Shown: in pieces, positions 25,051 through 32,843 of the stretch
Position numbering within the stretch: position 1 is the first letter of the stretch
Layout of the letters: every line of letters begins with the position of its first letter
Source of the DNA: Bacteroidaceae bacterium
GTDB lineage: Bacteria > Bacteroidota > Bacteroidia > Bacteroidales > Bacteroidaceae
Direction: 5' to 3'
Length of the DNA stretch: 37,309 nt
NCBI GenBank assembly: GCA_017442855.1
Contig: JAFSPM010000034.1
Location: 1-37,309, forward strand
Position numbers and translations under genes: made by a program
Notes under the pieces: model-generated
The model's database searches: none
What the model saw: only the letters and a program-made list of their open reading frames with translations
What the model was told of the DNA's origin: nothing

Positions 25051-25081
25051 CAAAGGTAGGGGGTGCTGCATTGTCTTGCAA
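25051..25081 (-). promoter_or_regulatory. Promoter of the efflux operon
   Basis: TACCTTTG (complement of 25051-25058) follows a 20-bp spacer after TTG (complement of 25079-25081). The leader to the ATG is about 30 nt. The repeat region at 25157-25354 begins about 75 bp upstream. Confidence 0.7.
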
Positions 25082-25156
25082 CAAAAATCGACAAACAGGC
25101 TTTTTTTATCGACAAATAGCCACCATTAATAACCATGATGCTTCTTTACCCTATGG

Positions 25157-25354
25157 GCAAAGCTTGCTATCTCCATGAGTAAAGCTTGCTATTTCAGAAG
25201 GGAAAGTCTGCCACCACTGGCCGCAGTATCTGCTATCACTCGTCGCAGTATCTGCCATACCCCCATAGGAGATACTGCGATGACTCATGGGAGATATTGC
25301 GATGACCCATAGCAAAGCCTCCGACGAGTGATAGGAGGCATTCTTTTGAAAATG
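25157..25354. repeat. Degenerate tandem array, nine units of ~22 bp, with nested inverted repeats
   Basis: The 388-bp gap between the tolC start and the TPR regulator contains units beginning near 25157, 25179, 25201, 25223, 25245, 25268, 25290, 25312 and 25334, i.e. every 22-23 bp. Most share a core like (A/G)nnnnTGCnAT; the last two units fit poorly. AAAGCTTGCTAT occurs in units 1 and 2, and GCAGTATCTGC in units 4 and 5; AGAT(A)(C/T)TGCGATGAC marks units 6 and 7. Exact inverted pairs are CTATCACTCGTCG (25233-25245) with CGACGAGTGATAG (25322-25334), and CGCAGTATCT (25244-25253) with AGATACTGCG (25270-25279). No open reading frame fits it. Confidence 0.7.
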
Positions 25355-25378
25355 CCTCCATTAAATAGGGTTTAATGG
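25334..25378. repeat. Two overlapping hairpins after the TPR regulator gene
   Basis: GGAGGCATT (25334-25342) pairs with AATGCCTCC (25351-25359), and CCATTAAA (25358-25365) pairs with TTTAATGG (25371-25378). They share two bases, so they are mutually exclusive at the tip. They lie about 25 bp past the stop of the TPR regulator and could end its transcript, although no long T-run follows. Confidence 0.5.
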
Positions 25379-25402
25379 GGAAATTTTCTACTAAAAAAAG
25401 GC

Positions 25403-26986
25403 TTAAAGAGAATGAATGATGTTGTCCCAGTCAGCAGGACTGCCCTCTTGTCCTGTTATCTTTTTATACAGGCGACGACGGATAGCAGAAATAGAACTTT
25501 TATCGCGCAGAATCAATGAGGCAATTTGAATAGGAGAGAGGTTCAGCTTTAAAAGCAGACAAACCTGGTATTCCAAAGGCGTCATTTCTCCCAATTGTTT
25601 CAGCAAAGGCAGGAAGTTGGGAGCTACCTTGTTAAGGAGTTCTTCAATATCAACAATGTCAGCATCTTTAAGTGGCTTGCCGGTCTCTACAAGGCTGAGC
25701 ATTCTTTTCATCACGTCAGAGTCTTGTATTTCTTTCTCCATTCGCTTCTGTTGCTCCTGTCGGTCTTCTTTCTCTAAATGTATCTTTAGCAAATGCTGCA
25801 CATGCTCCAATCGAAGCCTCATTTGAAGACGACGGTAACGGAAATAGCTGAACAGACAGATAAACAGCACTATGGTAGCACAAAGCAAGATGATGATGAT
25901 GGTTCTTTTTTGTTGGTTTTGCATCTTGAGTGTGGCATTCTCCTGCTCATGCAACTGATAGTTGTACAAGGCATTCATGCGACTAATCGATTCTGTGGCG
26001 GTAATTCTTCGCAATGAATCGTTCAAAGCCCTGTATTCGTTGAAATAGTCGATATAGTTATCCGACTGCTTTTTCATAGCAGCTATGCGGGTCAAGCCGT
26101 TATAGGCATCCAGTTGTACTTGCAAATCGTTGGCATTGGTCATTTCCTCGAAATAGGGTTGCGCCTCGTCAGCCTTGCCTTGTCGCAGAAGGATGTTGAC
26201 GTAGATGTCGAGCATAGCATATTTATCTACTTTGTCGGCATAGGGTAAAGCACTCTCTATCAAGCGCAAGGCTTCTTCGTGTTGCCCCATACGGCTCATC
26301 AAGGCAGCTTGTTGGGCAGACACTAAACTCTGCATCTCAAGATCATCGGACATAGTGGCCAATTGCTCTGCTTTTTGTAGGAAGAACAAAGCACTGTCTG
26401 GACGATGTTCCACTCTGTGGGTAAAGGCAATATCACGCAAGTCGAGGATACAACCCGCTGTGTCGTTGGCAATTGAATCGTATCGGTAAGCCTCTTGATA
26501 CATCCGCAAGGCTTCTGAGAAAAGCGACTGGTCGAAGAAGATCTCTCCTATTTGCGCATAGAGGGCAGGGTTGACATTCTCTTTCTGCGTCTTTAGGCTC
26601 TTTTGGAAATAGTCTAATGCCCTTGGCGCATCGTTGAGGTCACGATAGGTTCGTCCTGCATAGTAGTAAGCTTCTGCCAAGAGTTGTTTATCGCCTTCAT
26701 CTTCGTAGTAATCTACCAGACGACGGATGAGGCTATCCGAAGTATGGGTGATGTAGGCCTTATCATTTGCCTTGATGCACAATAAATCATAATACATCCT
26801 CGATGCCTTGGGAGCCGTTTCCATATCCTTTGCCAAACTGTTTAGCAGAGATATGGCTTCTTCTGGCTCTATCAGCGTCAAACTATCAGCCTGTAATAAA
26901 ACAGCTGGGTAAGAGGGTTTGCGATGGCAGGTGACCAGGGCAAATAAGCCTGAAATCAGCAAAATGACAAGGATACGACGCAACAT
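25403..26986 (-). CDS. Membrane-anchored TPR protein with C-terminal HTH, predicted regulator
   Basis: A 527-residue protein with this order: an N-terminal hydrophobic segment ending in a Cys (LFALVTCHRKPS, a possible but atypical lipobox); helical TPR repeats over about residues 35-330 (e.g. AEAYYYAGRTYRDLNDAPRA, then LDYFQKSLK, and QIGEIFFDQSLFSEALRMYQ); a membrane helix at about 358-380 (IIIILLCATIVLFICLFSYF); a charged coiled coil; and a C-terminal helix-turn-helix-like end (TPLEYQVCLLLKLNLSPIQI, ASLILRDKSSISAIRRRLY). This plan, a periplasmic TPR sensor joined to a cytoplasmic DNA-binding end, is typical of Bacteroidota one-component membrane regulators. It starts 6 bp after the upstream lipoprotein gene. 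Probable targets are the divergent receptor locus or the efflux operon; this is inference. Confidence 0.82.
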   Translation of the reverse strand: MLRRILVILLISGLFALVTCHRKPSYPAVLLQADSLTLIEPEEAISLLNSLAKDMETAPKASRMYYDLLCIKANDKAYITHTSDSLIRRLVDYYEDEGDKQLLAEAYYYAGRTYRDLNDAPRALDYFQKSLKTQKENVNPALYAQIGEIFFDQSLFSEALRMYQEAYRYDSIANDTAGCILDLRDIAFTHRVEHRPDSALFFLQKAEQLATMSDDLEMQSLVSAQQAALMSRMGQHEEALRLIESALPYADKVDKYAMLDIYVNILLRQGKADEAQPYFEEMTNANDLQVQLDAYNGLTRIAAMKKQSDNYIDYFNEYRALNDSLRRITATESISRMNALYNYQLHEQENATLKMQNQQKRTIIIILLCATIVLFICLFSYFRYRRLQMRLRLEHVQHLLKIHLEKEDRQEQQKRMEKEIQDSDVMKRMLSLVETGKPLKDADIVDIEELLNKVAPNFLPLLKQLGEMTPLEYQVCLLLKLNLSPIQIASLILRDKSSISAIRRRLYKKITGQEGSPADWDNIIHSL

Positions 26987-26992
26987 GGTAGT

Positions 26993-27952
26993 TTAAAAGT
27001 TTCTTGGATAATAAACGGTAGGGTCTGAAATGAAAGGTTTAATCCAGGTAGTTGCATAGTCGCCATTTAACACCATAAATGCGACTGTGACACTTCGTTT
27101 GCAAATCTCACTTGGAATGGTAAATGTGTCACCTATCTGATAGCAGGGCGTATAGAGGGAATAGACCTCTTCTCCATTTGTCCATACTTCAGAATCACAG
27201 AAGTAAATGTATAACGGGTATCCATCAATGTTACAATTTCTTGTATATTTATCATCTTCTCCCCAATAAAACTTCAAGGTACATTCTCCTTTCTCATGGT
27301 TGTGTTCAGCTACATACATGTCACCTATTGATAAGTTGGGATATTGTTCCTCATCAAGCATTACGAGGTTGTCTGCTTTAATAGAGAACGAACGATTATC
27401 CACCCACGAATTATAAAAAGTATAGTCTATGCGCTCTAGCAAAGGCATGTATTCTTTAGGGAAGCTCCATAAATCGTCAAAATAAAACACAAATTTATCA
27501 TAAATAGTGATGCTGGTACCATCTTTCAAATAGGCAGTAACGGTCAGCAAAGATTCATAAAACCACCATATATCGCTAGTCATCTCTTCGCCAAAGTAGA
27601 AACTGAAACGGTACCAATCTGAATCTGTGGTCTTGCTGGTGAAATAAAGCTCGCCTATCCATAATGAAGTGTTTAGGCATCGGTTTATAATAAAAGTATT
27701 GTAGAAAGTTTCAGTTGGTAAAATCAGGTCTCTACGGTCATGTTGCCCTTTCTCACCATAATTCATCGTATTATCCGAATTGCCGCCAGGCCTACCTGGT
27801 TTTCTCGCACGTTGTTCTACTGCTAATTGATTCAATTCTTTCAGTTGGAGCTCATTGTCTAAAGCTTCCAATGCTTCTGTATCATTGTTGCATGAAGTCA
27901 GCAGGTTGGTAAGTGCTAATGTCGCTATTAGTAAAACACTAAGCTTTTTCAT
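26993..27952 (-). CDS. Hypothetical lipoprotein, aromatic-rich
   Basis: I do not recognise a family. The N-terminus is a lipoprotein signal (LATLALTNLLTSC with a Cys near residue 21, followed by Asn-Asn-Asp), so the 319-residue product should be an envelope lipoprotein. A charged, low-complexity linker (RARKPGRPGGNSDN) precedes a region rich in Trp, Tyr and Phe that looks all-beta (e.g. DSDWYRFSFYFGEE, SDIWWFYESLLTV, DKFVFYFDDLWSFP). It contains two Cys in the C-terminal third. It is transcribed from a strong promoter and followed after 6 bp by the TPR regulator. It faces the receptor operon. A ligand-binding surface protein is a fair guess, no more. Confidence 0.8.
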   Translation of the reverse strand: MKKLSVLLIATLALTNLLTSCNNDTEALEALDNELQLKELNQLAVEQRARKPGRPGGNSDNTMNYGEKGQHDRRDLILPTETFYNTFIINRCLNTSLWIGELYFTSKTTDSDWYRFSFYFGEEMTSDIWWFYESLLTVTAYLKDGTSITIYDKFVFYFDDLWSFPKEYMPLLERIDYTFYNSWVDNRSFSIKADNLVMLDEEQYPNLSIGDMYVAEHNHEKGECTLKFYWGEDDKYTRNCNIDGYPLYIYFCDSEVWTNGEEVYSLYTPCYQIGDTFTIPSEICKRSVTVAFMVLNGDYATTWIKPFISDPTVYYPRNF

Positions 27953-27977
27953 ATTTATTAATGCTTCATTCTTTTTA

Positions 27978-28009
27978 CAAAGATACGTCCCCGACTTTAA
28001 TTCGCCAAA
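27978..28009 (-). promoter_or_regulatory. Promoter of the lipoprotein-TPR regulator unit
   Basis: TTTG (complement of 28006-28009), a 20-bp spacer and TATCTTTG (complement of 27978-27985) match the consensus. It is back-to-back with the promoter at 28120-28151. Confidence 0.78.
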
Positions 28010-28030
28010 GCTTTTGATTCAAAAAGTGCA

Positions 28031-28112
28031 TGTAAACCAGTTTACAAATTCGTGTACATCCCATTGAGGGATGGTTGCAAAGAATTCAACTTGTTTATAT
28101 TCATTTGTAAAC
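28031..28112. promoter_or_regulatory. Candidate operator sites in the divergent intergenic region
   Basis: TGTAAAC-CA-GTTTACA (28031-28046) is a perfect 16-bp inverted repeat placed 22 bp upstream of the minus-strand -33 element. A third TGTAAAC copy occurs at 28106-28112, just upstream of the plus-strand -33 element. Placement between two opposed promoters suggests a shared regulator, with the adjacent TPR/HTH protein the obvious candidate. Confidence 0.5.
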
Positions 28113-28119
28113 TTGAATG

Positions 28120-28151
28120 TTTGTCAGTAGAAACGAGGAAGACTAAATTTG
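28120..28151 (+). promoter_or_regulatory. Promoter of the lipoprotein-TonB receptor-DUF4249 operon
   Basis: TTTG (28120-28123), a 20-bp spacer and TAAATTTG (28144-28151) match the Bacteroidota consensus exactly. The ATG follows at 28177. Confidence 0.78.
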
Positions 28152-28176
28152 AGCACAAACTAAAAACACAATTACC

Positions 28177-28791
28177 ATGAAAGCTATCAAATTAACGGGA
28201 TGCCTGTTGCTAATCCTTGCAACCATCCTTTGTTTCAGTGCTTGTAGTAAACATCAAGACGAGCCTGTTGTTGAAGAAGAGTATTTTCACATAGAAGGGA
28301 AAATGCCTGGCAACCTCCATGTTGGTATGATTTATCCCATCAGTCACGACCAGAAAACTAATCAGTGCGTTTTTGGTCTCTATCTTGGAGAAAACCCTCC
28401 TCAAGACTTGATAGATGCTATGGAAACTGAAACGGTGAGGGTAAGTGCTTTTGACAGGTACGGAAAAGTGGTTGAGTATAAGCTTGCAGGTTATATATTC
28501 GATCAAGAATCAGGCACTTACAAAGATGGATTCAATACTTGGGTTGAAGAAATACATCGTTCTGAGTTCAGGCATGATAATACACTTACCCTTACTTGCT
28601 ATTTTTGTGAACAAATAGCCAAATTTAGAATTCATTTCAGTGGGCCTTCATTATTCAATTATTATCCAGAGTTGAAAGATTTAGATGATGTAAGGTTAGA
28701 TTATGTCACTTCACCTGAATCTATGGCAGGTCAGTTCTTTGGAGGAGTTATTACGCAAAGTTGGTCTTCACCACATTTTATCTATAACTAA
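28177..28791 (+). CDS. Hypothetical lipoprotein
   Basis: A 204-residue protein of no family I can name. The N-terminus is a lipoprotein signal, TGCLLLILATILCFSACS, with the lipidated Cys near residue 23 and a charged stretch after it (KHQDEPVVEEEYFHIEG). The rest looks like beta-strand-rich globular sequence, with a lone Cys pair in CYFCEQ that could bind a metal or form a disulfide. It is the first gene of the operon and ends 11 bp before the TonB receptor gene. This position suggests an outer-membrane accessory or substrate-capturing lipoprotein for the receptor. Confidence 0.82.
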   Translation: MKAIKLTGCLLLILATILCFSACSKHQDEPVVEEEYFHIEGKMPGNLHVGMIYPISHDQKTNQCVFGLYLGENPPQDLIDAMETETVRVSAFDRYGKVVEYKLAGYIFDQESGTYKDGFNTWVEEIHRSEFRHDNTLTLTCYFCEQIAKFRIHFSGPSLFNYYPELKDLDDVRLDYVTSPESMAGQFFGGVITQSWSSPHFIYN

Positions 28792-28802
28792 AAAGTGAAA
28801 TT

Positions 28803-31448
28803 ATGAAACCAAAGCTTCTTACACCTATTATATTATTATGGATGCTCTTGCCCCTTGGCGCCCAGAATGTGGTGCTTACGGGACAAGTAACGGATGCCCA
28901 GACAGGAGAGCCTATGATTGGCGTGACTGTGTATCATACGCAACGACGTACTGGTACAACTACCAATGGTACAGGGCATTACACCATTACCTTGCCCAGC
29001 AATAGACAGATGGAGCTGGTGTTCAGCTATGTGGGCTATGCTTCAGAAACCCGTGAACTGACGTTGAAAAGCGATCAAGTGCTGAATATCCAACTAAGAC
29101 CCAGTGCTGAGAACCTGAGTGAGGTAAAGGTTTATGGCACGCGCCATAACTTTGGCGCACAAAGTTTGCAGATGAGTGCCAATGCGCTAAGTGCCGACCA
29201 GATTAAGCGTATGCCTGTATTGTTGGGAGAAACGGATGTGCTGAAAACGCTGCAACATCTGCCTGGTGTACAATCGAGTGGCGAAGGCCGAGCAGGCATT
29301 CATGTGCGAGGAGGTGAGAATGACCAGAATCTTTTTTCCATCGATGGCATTACGCTCTACAATCCTGAGCACTTGCAAGGCTTTACCTCTGCTATCAATG
29401 CTGATGTGGTGAACGATGTGGTGCTATACAAAGGTGCCTTTCCCTCCAGTTTTGGTGGCAGGTTATCCAGTGTGGTGGATGTGAGTTTGCAGGAAGGCGA
29501 TTTCTACAAAACCCATGCCTCCATCACGGCTGGTATGCTGGCTTCCCGTTTCCAAGTGGATGGCCCGTTGTGGAAAGGACATACCTCTTATAATATTGCG
29601 GCTCGTATGTCGTACTTCTCTGCTATCGTGAAACCCATGCTGGAAGAGGTGATGTACGACAATCCAGGACAAATGAACGACTTCAGTCACATGCGTTACT
29701 TCGACATCAATGCCAAGATAACACATCTTTTCTCTGACAAAGCCAAGCTATCGGCAGTCTTCTATATGGGGCATGATGAAAACAATGCCACACCTACAGA
29801 GAATACACAAAGTTATAAATATGACAAATGGGTGTGGAATGAGGAAAAAGGGGAATACGATAGTGCCGCACAAGGCTATATCGACAAGGCCAGTCAGAGC
29901 CAAACGACCAATCGTTGGAACAACATACTGGGTGGCTTGCATTTTACACAAAAGTTTACTCCTTCATTAACGCTTGATGTGTCAGCTTCCTATAGTGGCT
30001 ATGATTATCGCTTGGGATATGCCACTAACACCCAGCATTGGGTAGGTATCGATATCTTTAATCATGGGAAAGAAGGAGCTCAAACCTATTCACAGAACAA
30101 TGCCAAGAATAGTACCGTCTATCGTTCTAAGATCAACGACCTAAGTGCGAAAGCAGAGTTGTCCTATAACTGGAAAGACAAGCACGAGGTGCATGGTGGT
30201 TTGCAGGCAAGCAGCATTCAACTCAATCCTTCGATAGATATCTATCACTACGAGTATCGCCAGACGGCATTGAGCGAAGAGATTGTATGGAACGTGGGCT
30301 TGGGAGATGATCGTTATAAATTTGCTGAAGTCACTGAAAGTAACAACCTGACAGGCAAGCAGCGTTTGAATACCTTTGCCGCTTTTCTGGAAGATGCCTG
30401 GAGCATTACCCCTTGGCTGAAAGCCAACTTGGGCCTTCGTTTGCAGGGATATGAAAGCGATGGTGAGACAAAGTTTGCCATAGAACCTCGTACCTCCCTA
30501 CGCTTGTTGTTAGCGAAGAGTACTTCGTTAAAAGCATCGTATGCCCGTATGAGTCAAGGCATGCAACTGCTCACCAGTGGCCATCTGATTTCTCCGTCGG
30601 AAATCTGGGTACCCTATTATAAAGGGATGGACTTAGGCATCTCAGACCAAGTGTCGGTAGGCTTTAGTCACGACTTTGCCAATGGCATACAAGTATCTGT
30701 TGAGGGCTATTATAAATGGCTGGATGGCGTGATAGACTATCGGGATGGTACTTCCTTTATGGGAACTAAAAGCTGGAAAGATGCGATTGCTCAAGGCAAA
30801 GGTAGGGCTTTTGGCATAGAACTGATGGCGCAGAAAACCATAGGTAATACTACGGGTATGATCAGCTACACCTGGTCGAAGTCGCTACGCACTTTCGACC
30901 GTGAGGGAATGGAGCTGAATGCTGGTCGGGAGTTTTATGCCACAGGCGACAGGCGTCATAATTTCAGCATCAGTATTACCCAACGCCTGAGCAAGAATTG
31001 GGATTTCTCTGCGGCATGGACTTACCAGACAGGACGTCGTGCTTCGTTGGCAAGCAGTACCTTCAGCAGTGGTATGTTTGATGAATATAACAACTACTAT
31101 CCGGTAACCTCAGATCCCTATGATATTGACTATTCCCAGAATCCTGCCTATTTGGATAGAACCATCAATTATGAGGCAGACAGTTACCTCGCCCACTTGG
31201 TGCGTGTGAATACATTCCATGAACGCAATAGTTATGTGATGCCAGCAGTACATCGCCTTGACATCAGTTTGAGTCATCATGGAAGCATTGGTATTGGCGA
31301 AATGATTTGCGATATAGGCATCTATAATGTCTATTGCCAGCAAAACGTATCGTCAGTATATTGGGGCTATGAGAACAACCGTCGTGCTTTACGGGCAGTG
31401 TGCCTTTTCCCCATTATGCCATCTATCAGTCTAACGCTAAAACTATGA
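28803..31448 (+). CDS. TonB-dependent outer membrane receptor with carboxypeptidase-like N-terminal domain
   Basis: The 881-residue protein has a signal peptide cleaved near residue 20 (LPLGA/QN) and then a CarboxypepD_reg-like domain (about 22-100; LTGQVTDAQTGEPMIGVTVY). The TonB plug (about 118-230) contains LPGVQSSGEGRAGIHVRGG and NLFSIDGITLYNPEHLQG. A 22-strand-type barrel follows and ends in SISLTLKL. It lacks a SusD partner and is shorter than most SusC proteins, so it belongs with the smaller receptors that pair with DUF4249 lipoproteins. It probably imports a ligand across the outer membrane using TonB energy; the ligand is unknown. Its stop codon overlaps the DUF4249 gene start (ATGA). 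Confidence 0.92.
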   Translation: MKPKLLTPIILLWMLLPLGAQNVVLTGQVTDAQTGEPMIGVTVYHTQRRTGTTTNGTGHYTITLPSNRQMELVFSYVGYASETRELTLKSDQVLNIQLRPSAENLSEVKVYGTRHNFGAQSLQMSANALSADQIKRMPVLLGETDVLKTLQHLPGVQSSGEGRAGIHVRGGENDQNLFSIDGITLYNPEHLQGFTSAINADVVNDVVLYKGAFPSSFGGRLSSVVDVSLQEGDFYKTHASITAGMLASRFQVDGPLWKGHTSYNIAARMSYFSAIVKPMLEEVMYDNPGQMNDFSHMRYFDINAKITHLFSDKAKLSAVFYMGHDENNATPTENTQSYKYDKWVWNEEKGEYDSAAQGYIDKASQSQTTNRWNNILGGLHFTQKFTPSLTLDVSASYSGYDYRLGYATNTQHWVGIDIFNHGKEGAQTYSQNNAKNSTVYRSKINDLSAKAELSYNWKDKHEVHGGLQASSIQLNPSIDIYHYEYRQTALSEEIVWNVGLGDDRYKFAEVTESNNLTGKQRLNTFAAFLEDAWSITPWLKANLGLRLQGYESDGETKFAIEPRTSLRLLLAKSTSLKASYARMSQGMQLLTSGHLISPSEIWVPYYKGMDLGISDQVSVGFSHDFANGIQVSVEGYYKWLDGVIDYRDGTSFMGTKSWKDAIAQGKGRAFGIELMAQKTIGNTTGMISYTWSKSLRTFDREGMELNAGREFYATGDRRHNFSISITQRLSKNWDFSAAWTYQTGRRASLASSTFSSGMFDEYNNYYPVTSDPYDIDYSQNPAYLDRTINYEADSYLAHLVRVNTFHERNSYVMPAVHRLDISLSHHGSIGIGEMICDIGIYNVYCQQNVSSVYWGYENNRRALRAVCLFPIMPSISLTLKL

Positions 31449-32515
31449 TTGTTATGAAAGCTACATATTTTTCATTACTGTTGATGATGCTTGTTATGGG
31501 TAGTTCGTGTGAACGTACCATAGATTTTGAAGGGCCTAAGGAGGAAACGGCCAATGATATGGCCATAAATGCCTTGGCAGTAGCAGACGGACAACTGACG
31601 GTCTTTTTGAATCGTGCCTATTTGGTGGACAAAACTCCCACTCAGTATTTTGACTATGAACATGCCGTATTCGCAAAAGATGAATTCGCTTACGACTATT
31701 CTCAACCTAACTATTCTCAACGCACTGCTATTACCAATGCCCAAGTGACAGCAGTGGTGAATGGTGGTGATGAATTTGAACTGTATTTTGATGCTGACGG
31801 TCTGTGTTTTCACAACAAGGATTACGTGCCTCGTGTGGGAGATCATATTGTGGTAACGGCCACGCAGGGACAAAGTCAGGTGAGTGTAGAGACAGTTGTT
31901 CCGCCAACGCCTAAGATAGAGGTAGTGAGTTATGAGATATTGGACGAGAATCCCTATCAGGAAGTAAATGGCCTTATCAATCCTGCTGACAGTATTATGC
32001 GTATTACTTGCCGTATCAATGATGCAGGAGGAAACCAATACTATAGATTACGTGTGAGGAGTGAGGATACAGAATTCGCTCCTACTTGGTATGGAAACTA
32101 CTACTGGTATAGCATGCAGGATGTGTATTTTTCCGATGATGAGCTGTTTGTTGACAACAGACTGACGGCCAGCTTTGGTGGATGGCCTGCTTATTTCTCT
32201 AATGTTTTCGACAACTCGCTGATGAAAGGAAGCAGCTATACCTTTGTCATTGATGTGCTGAAAGCCCATGGTTCTCTTCCTTATATAGATTTGAGCTTAG
32301 CAATGAAGGATCTTGAACCTATACCTTCTCGTGTTATGTTGGAACTACAGGCTATTACACCTGATTTTTACCGTTACCTTAAATCCGTACAACTATTTCG
32401 AGTGGCAGAGAACGATGCCTTTTCGGAACCCGTACAGATATACAGCAATGCCATAGGCGGGTGGGGTATTCTCGGCTCGTTGAGTTATGACCGCCATTAT
32501 ATTGCTTTTGAATAG
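31445..32515 (+). CDS. DUF4249 domain-containing lipoprotein
   Basis: A 356-residue outer-membrane lipoprotein of the DUF4249 family (typical opening ERTIDFEGPKEETANDMAIN, then HIVVTATQGQSQVSVETVVP). The signal ends in the lipobox MGSSC. Members are regularly encoded next to TonB receptors of the type seen upstream, and probably act as the surface-exposed partner. Their ligand is not established. The start is the ATG at 31445 overlapping the receptor stop, or the ATG at 31454 nine bases later; both retain the signal. The much longer upstream frame (from 31400) would overlap the receptor gene and is rejected. The operon closes with the hairpin at 32537-32571. Confidence 0.88.
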   Translation: MIVMKATYFSLLLMMLVMGSSCERTIDFEGPKEETANDMAINALAVADGQLTVFLNRAYLVDKTPTQYFDYEHAVFAKDEFAYDYSQPNYSQRTAITNAQVTAVVNGGDEFELYFDADGLCFHNKDYVPRVGDHIVVTATQGQSQVSVETVVPPTPKIEVVSYEILDENPYQEVNGLINPADSIMRITCRINDAGGNQYYRLRVRSEDTEFAPTWYGNYYWYSMQDVYFSDDELFVDNRLTASFGGWPAYFSNVFDNSLMKGSSYTFVIDVLKAHGSLPYIDLSLAMKDLEPIPSRVMLELQAITPDFYRYLKSVQLFRVAENDAFSEPVQIYSNAIGGWGILGSLSYDRHYIAFE

Positions 32516-32536
32516 TAAAAGCGAAAAAAGAGATAA

Positions 32537-32572
32537 AAAAATAGGAGAGTTCAAAAAACTTTCCTATTTTTG
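32537..32572 (+). terminator. Terminator of the receptor operon with an embedded -7-like box
   Basis: AAAAATAGGA-GAGTT pairs with AACTT-TCCTATTTTT around the loop CAAAA: 15 bp with one G-T pair. The right arm provides the T-run. The same bases TATTTTTG (32565-32572) match the TAnnTTTG element for the following cyd genes, but no TTTG lies at the -33 position. A promoter here is therefore only possible, not shown. Confidence 0.7.
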
Positions 32573-32598
32573 TGTCTTAGACCTTAAATCAATAAGTG

Positions 32599-32823
32599 AT
32601 GAAGAACATATTCTCTAAGATATGGGATCTCTATGTTGATGGTTTCCGTAGCATGACCATTGGTAAGACGCTATGGATGCTTATCTTGATTAAGCTCTTC
32701 ATCATATTCTGCATTCTGCGGGTGTTCTTCTTCCCGAATTTTCTCAATACCGTTACCGATGATGATGCGCAGAAAGACGACTATGTGAGTACGCAAATCA
32801 TCAGTCGTAGTTACCAGGAATAA
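32599..32823 (+). CDS. DUF4492 domain-containing small membrane protein
   Basis: A 74-residue protein with one membrane helix at about residues 23-43 (TLWMLILIKLFIIFCILRVF) and the family feature FFPNFLNT. DUF4492 is found almost only in Bacteroidota and Campylobacterota-like genomes immediately upstream of cydA. It is likely a small accessory subunit of cytochrome bd, comparable in size to CydX-type subunits but unrelated in sequence. The ATG at 32599 is preferred to the GTG at 32596. It ends 20 bp before cydA and is probably co-transcribed. Confidence 0.85.
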   Translation: MKNIFSKIWDLYVDGFRSMTIGKTLWMLILIKLFIIFCILRVFFFPNFLNTVTDDDAQKDDYVSTQIISRSYQE

Positions 32824-32843
32824 AAACTTTAAACTAATATACT

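Noticed and set aside
25157-25354. CRISPR array
   Set aside because: The ~22-bp units follow each other without unique spacers and are degenerate; no cas genes are in the window.
28177-32515. Polysaccharide utilisation locus (SusC/SusD)
   Set aside because: The receptor lacks a SusD neighbour; the partner is a DUF4249 protein, and no carbohydrate enzymes adjoin. The GHL10 gene is 15 kb away.
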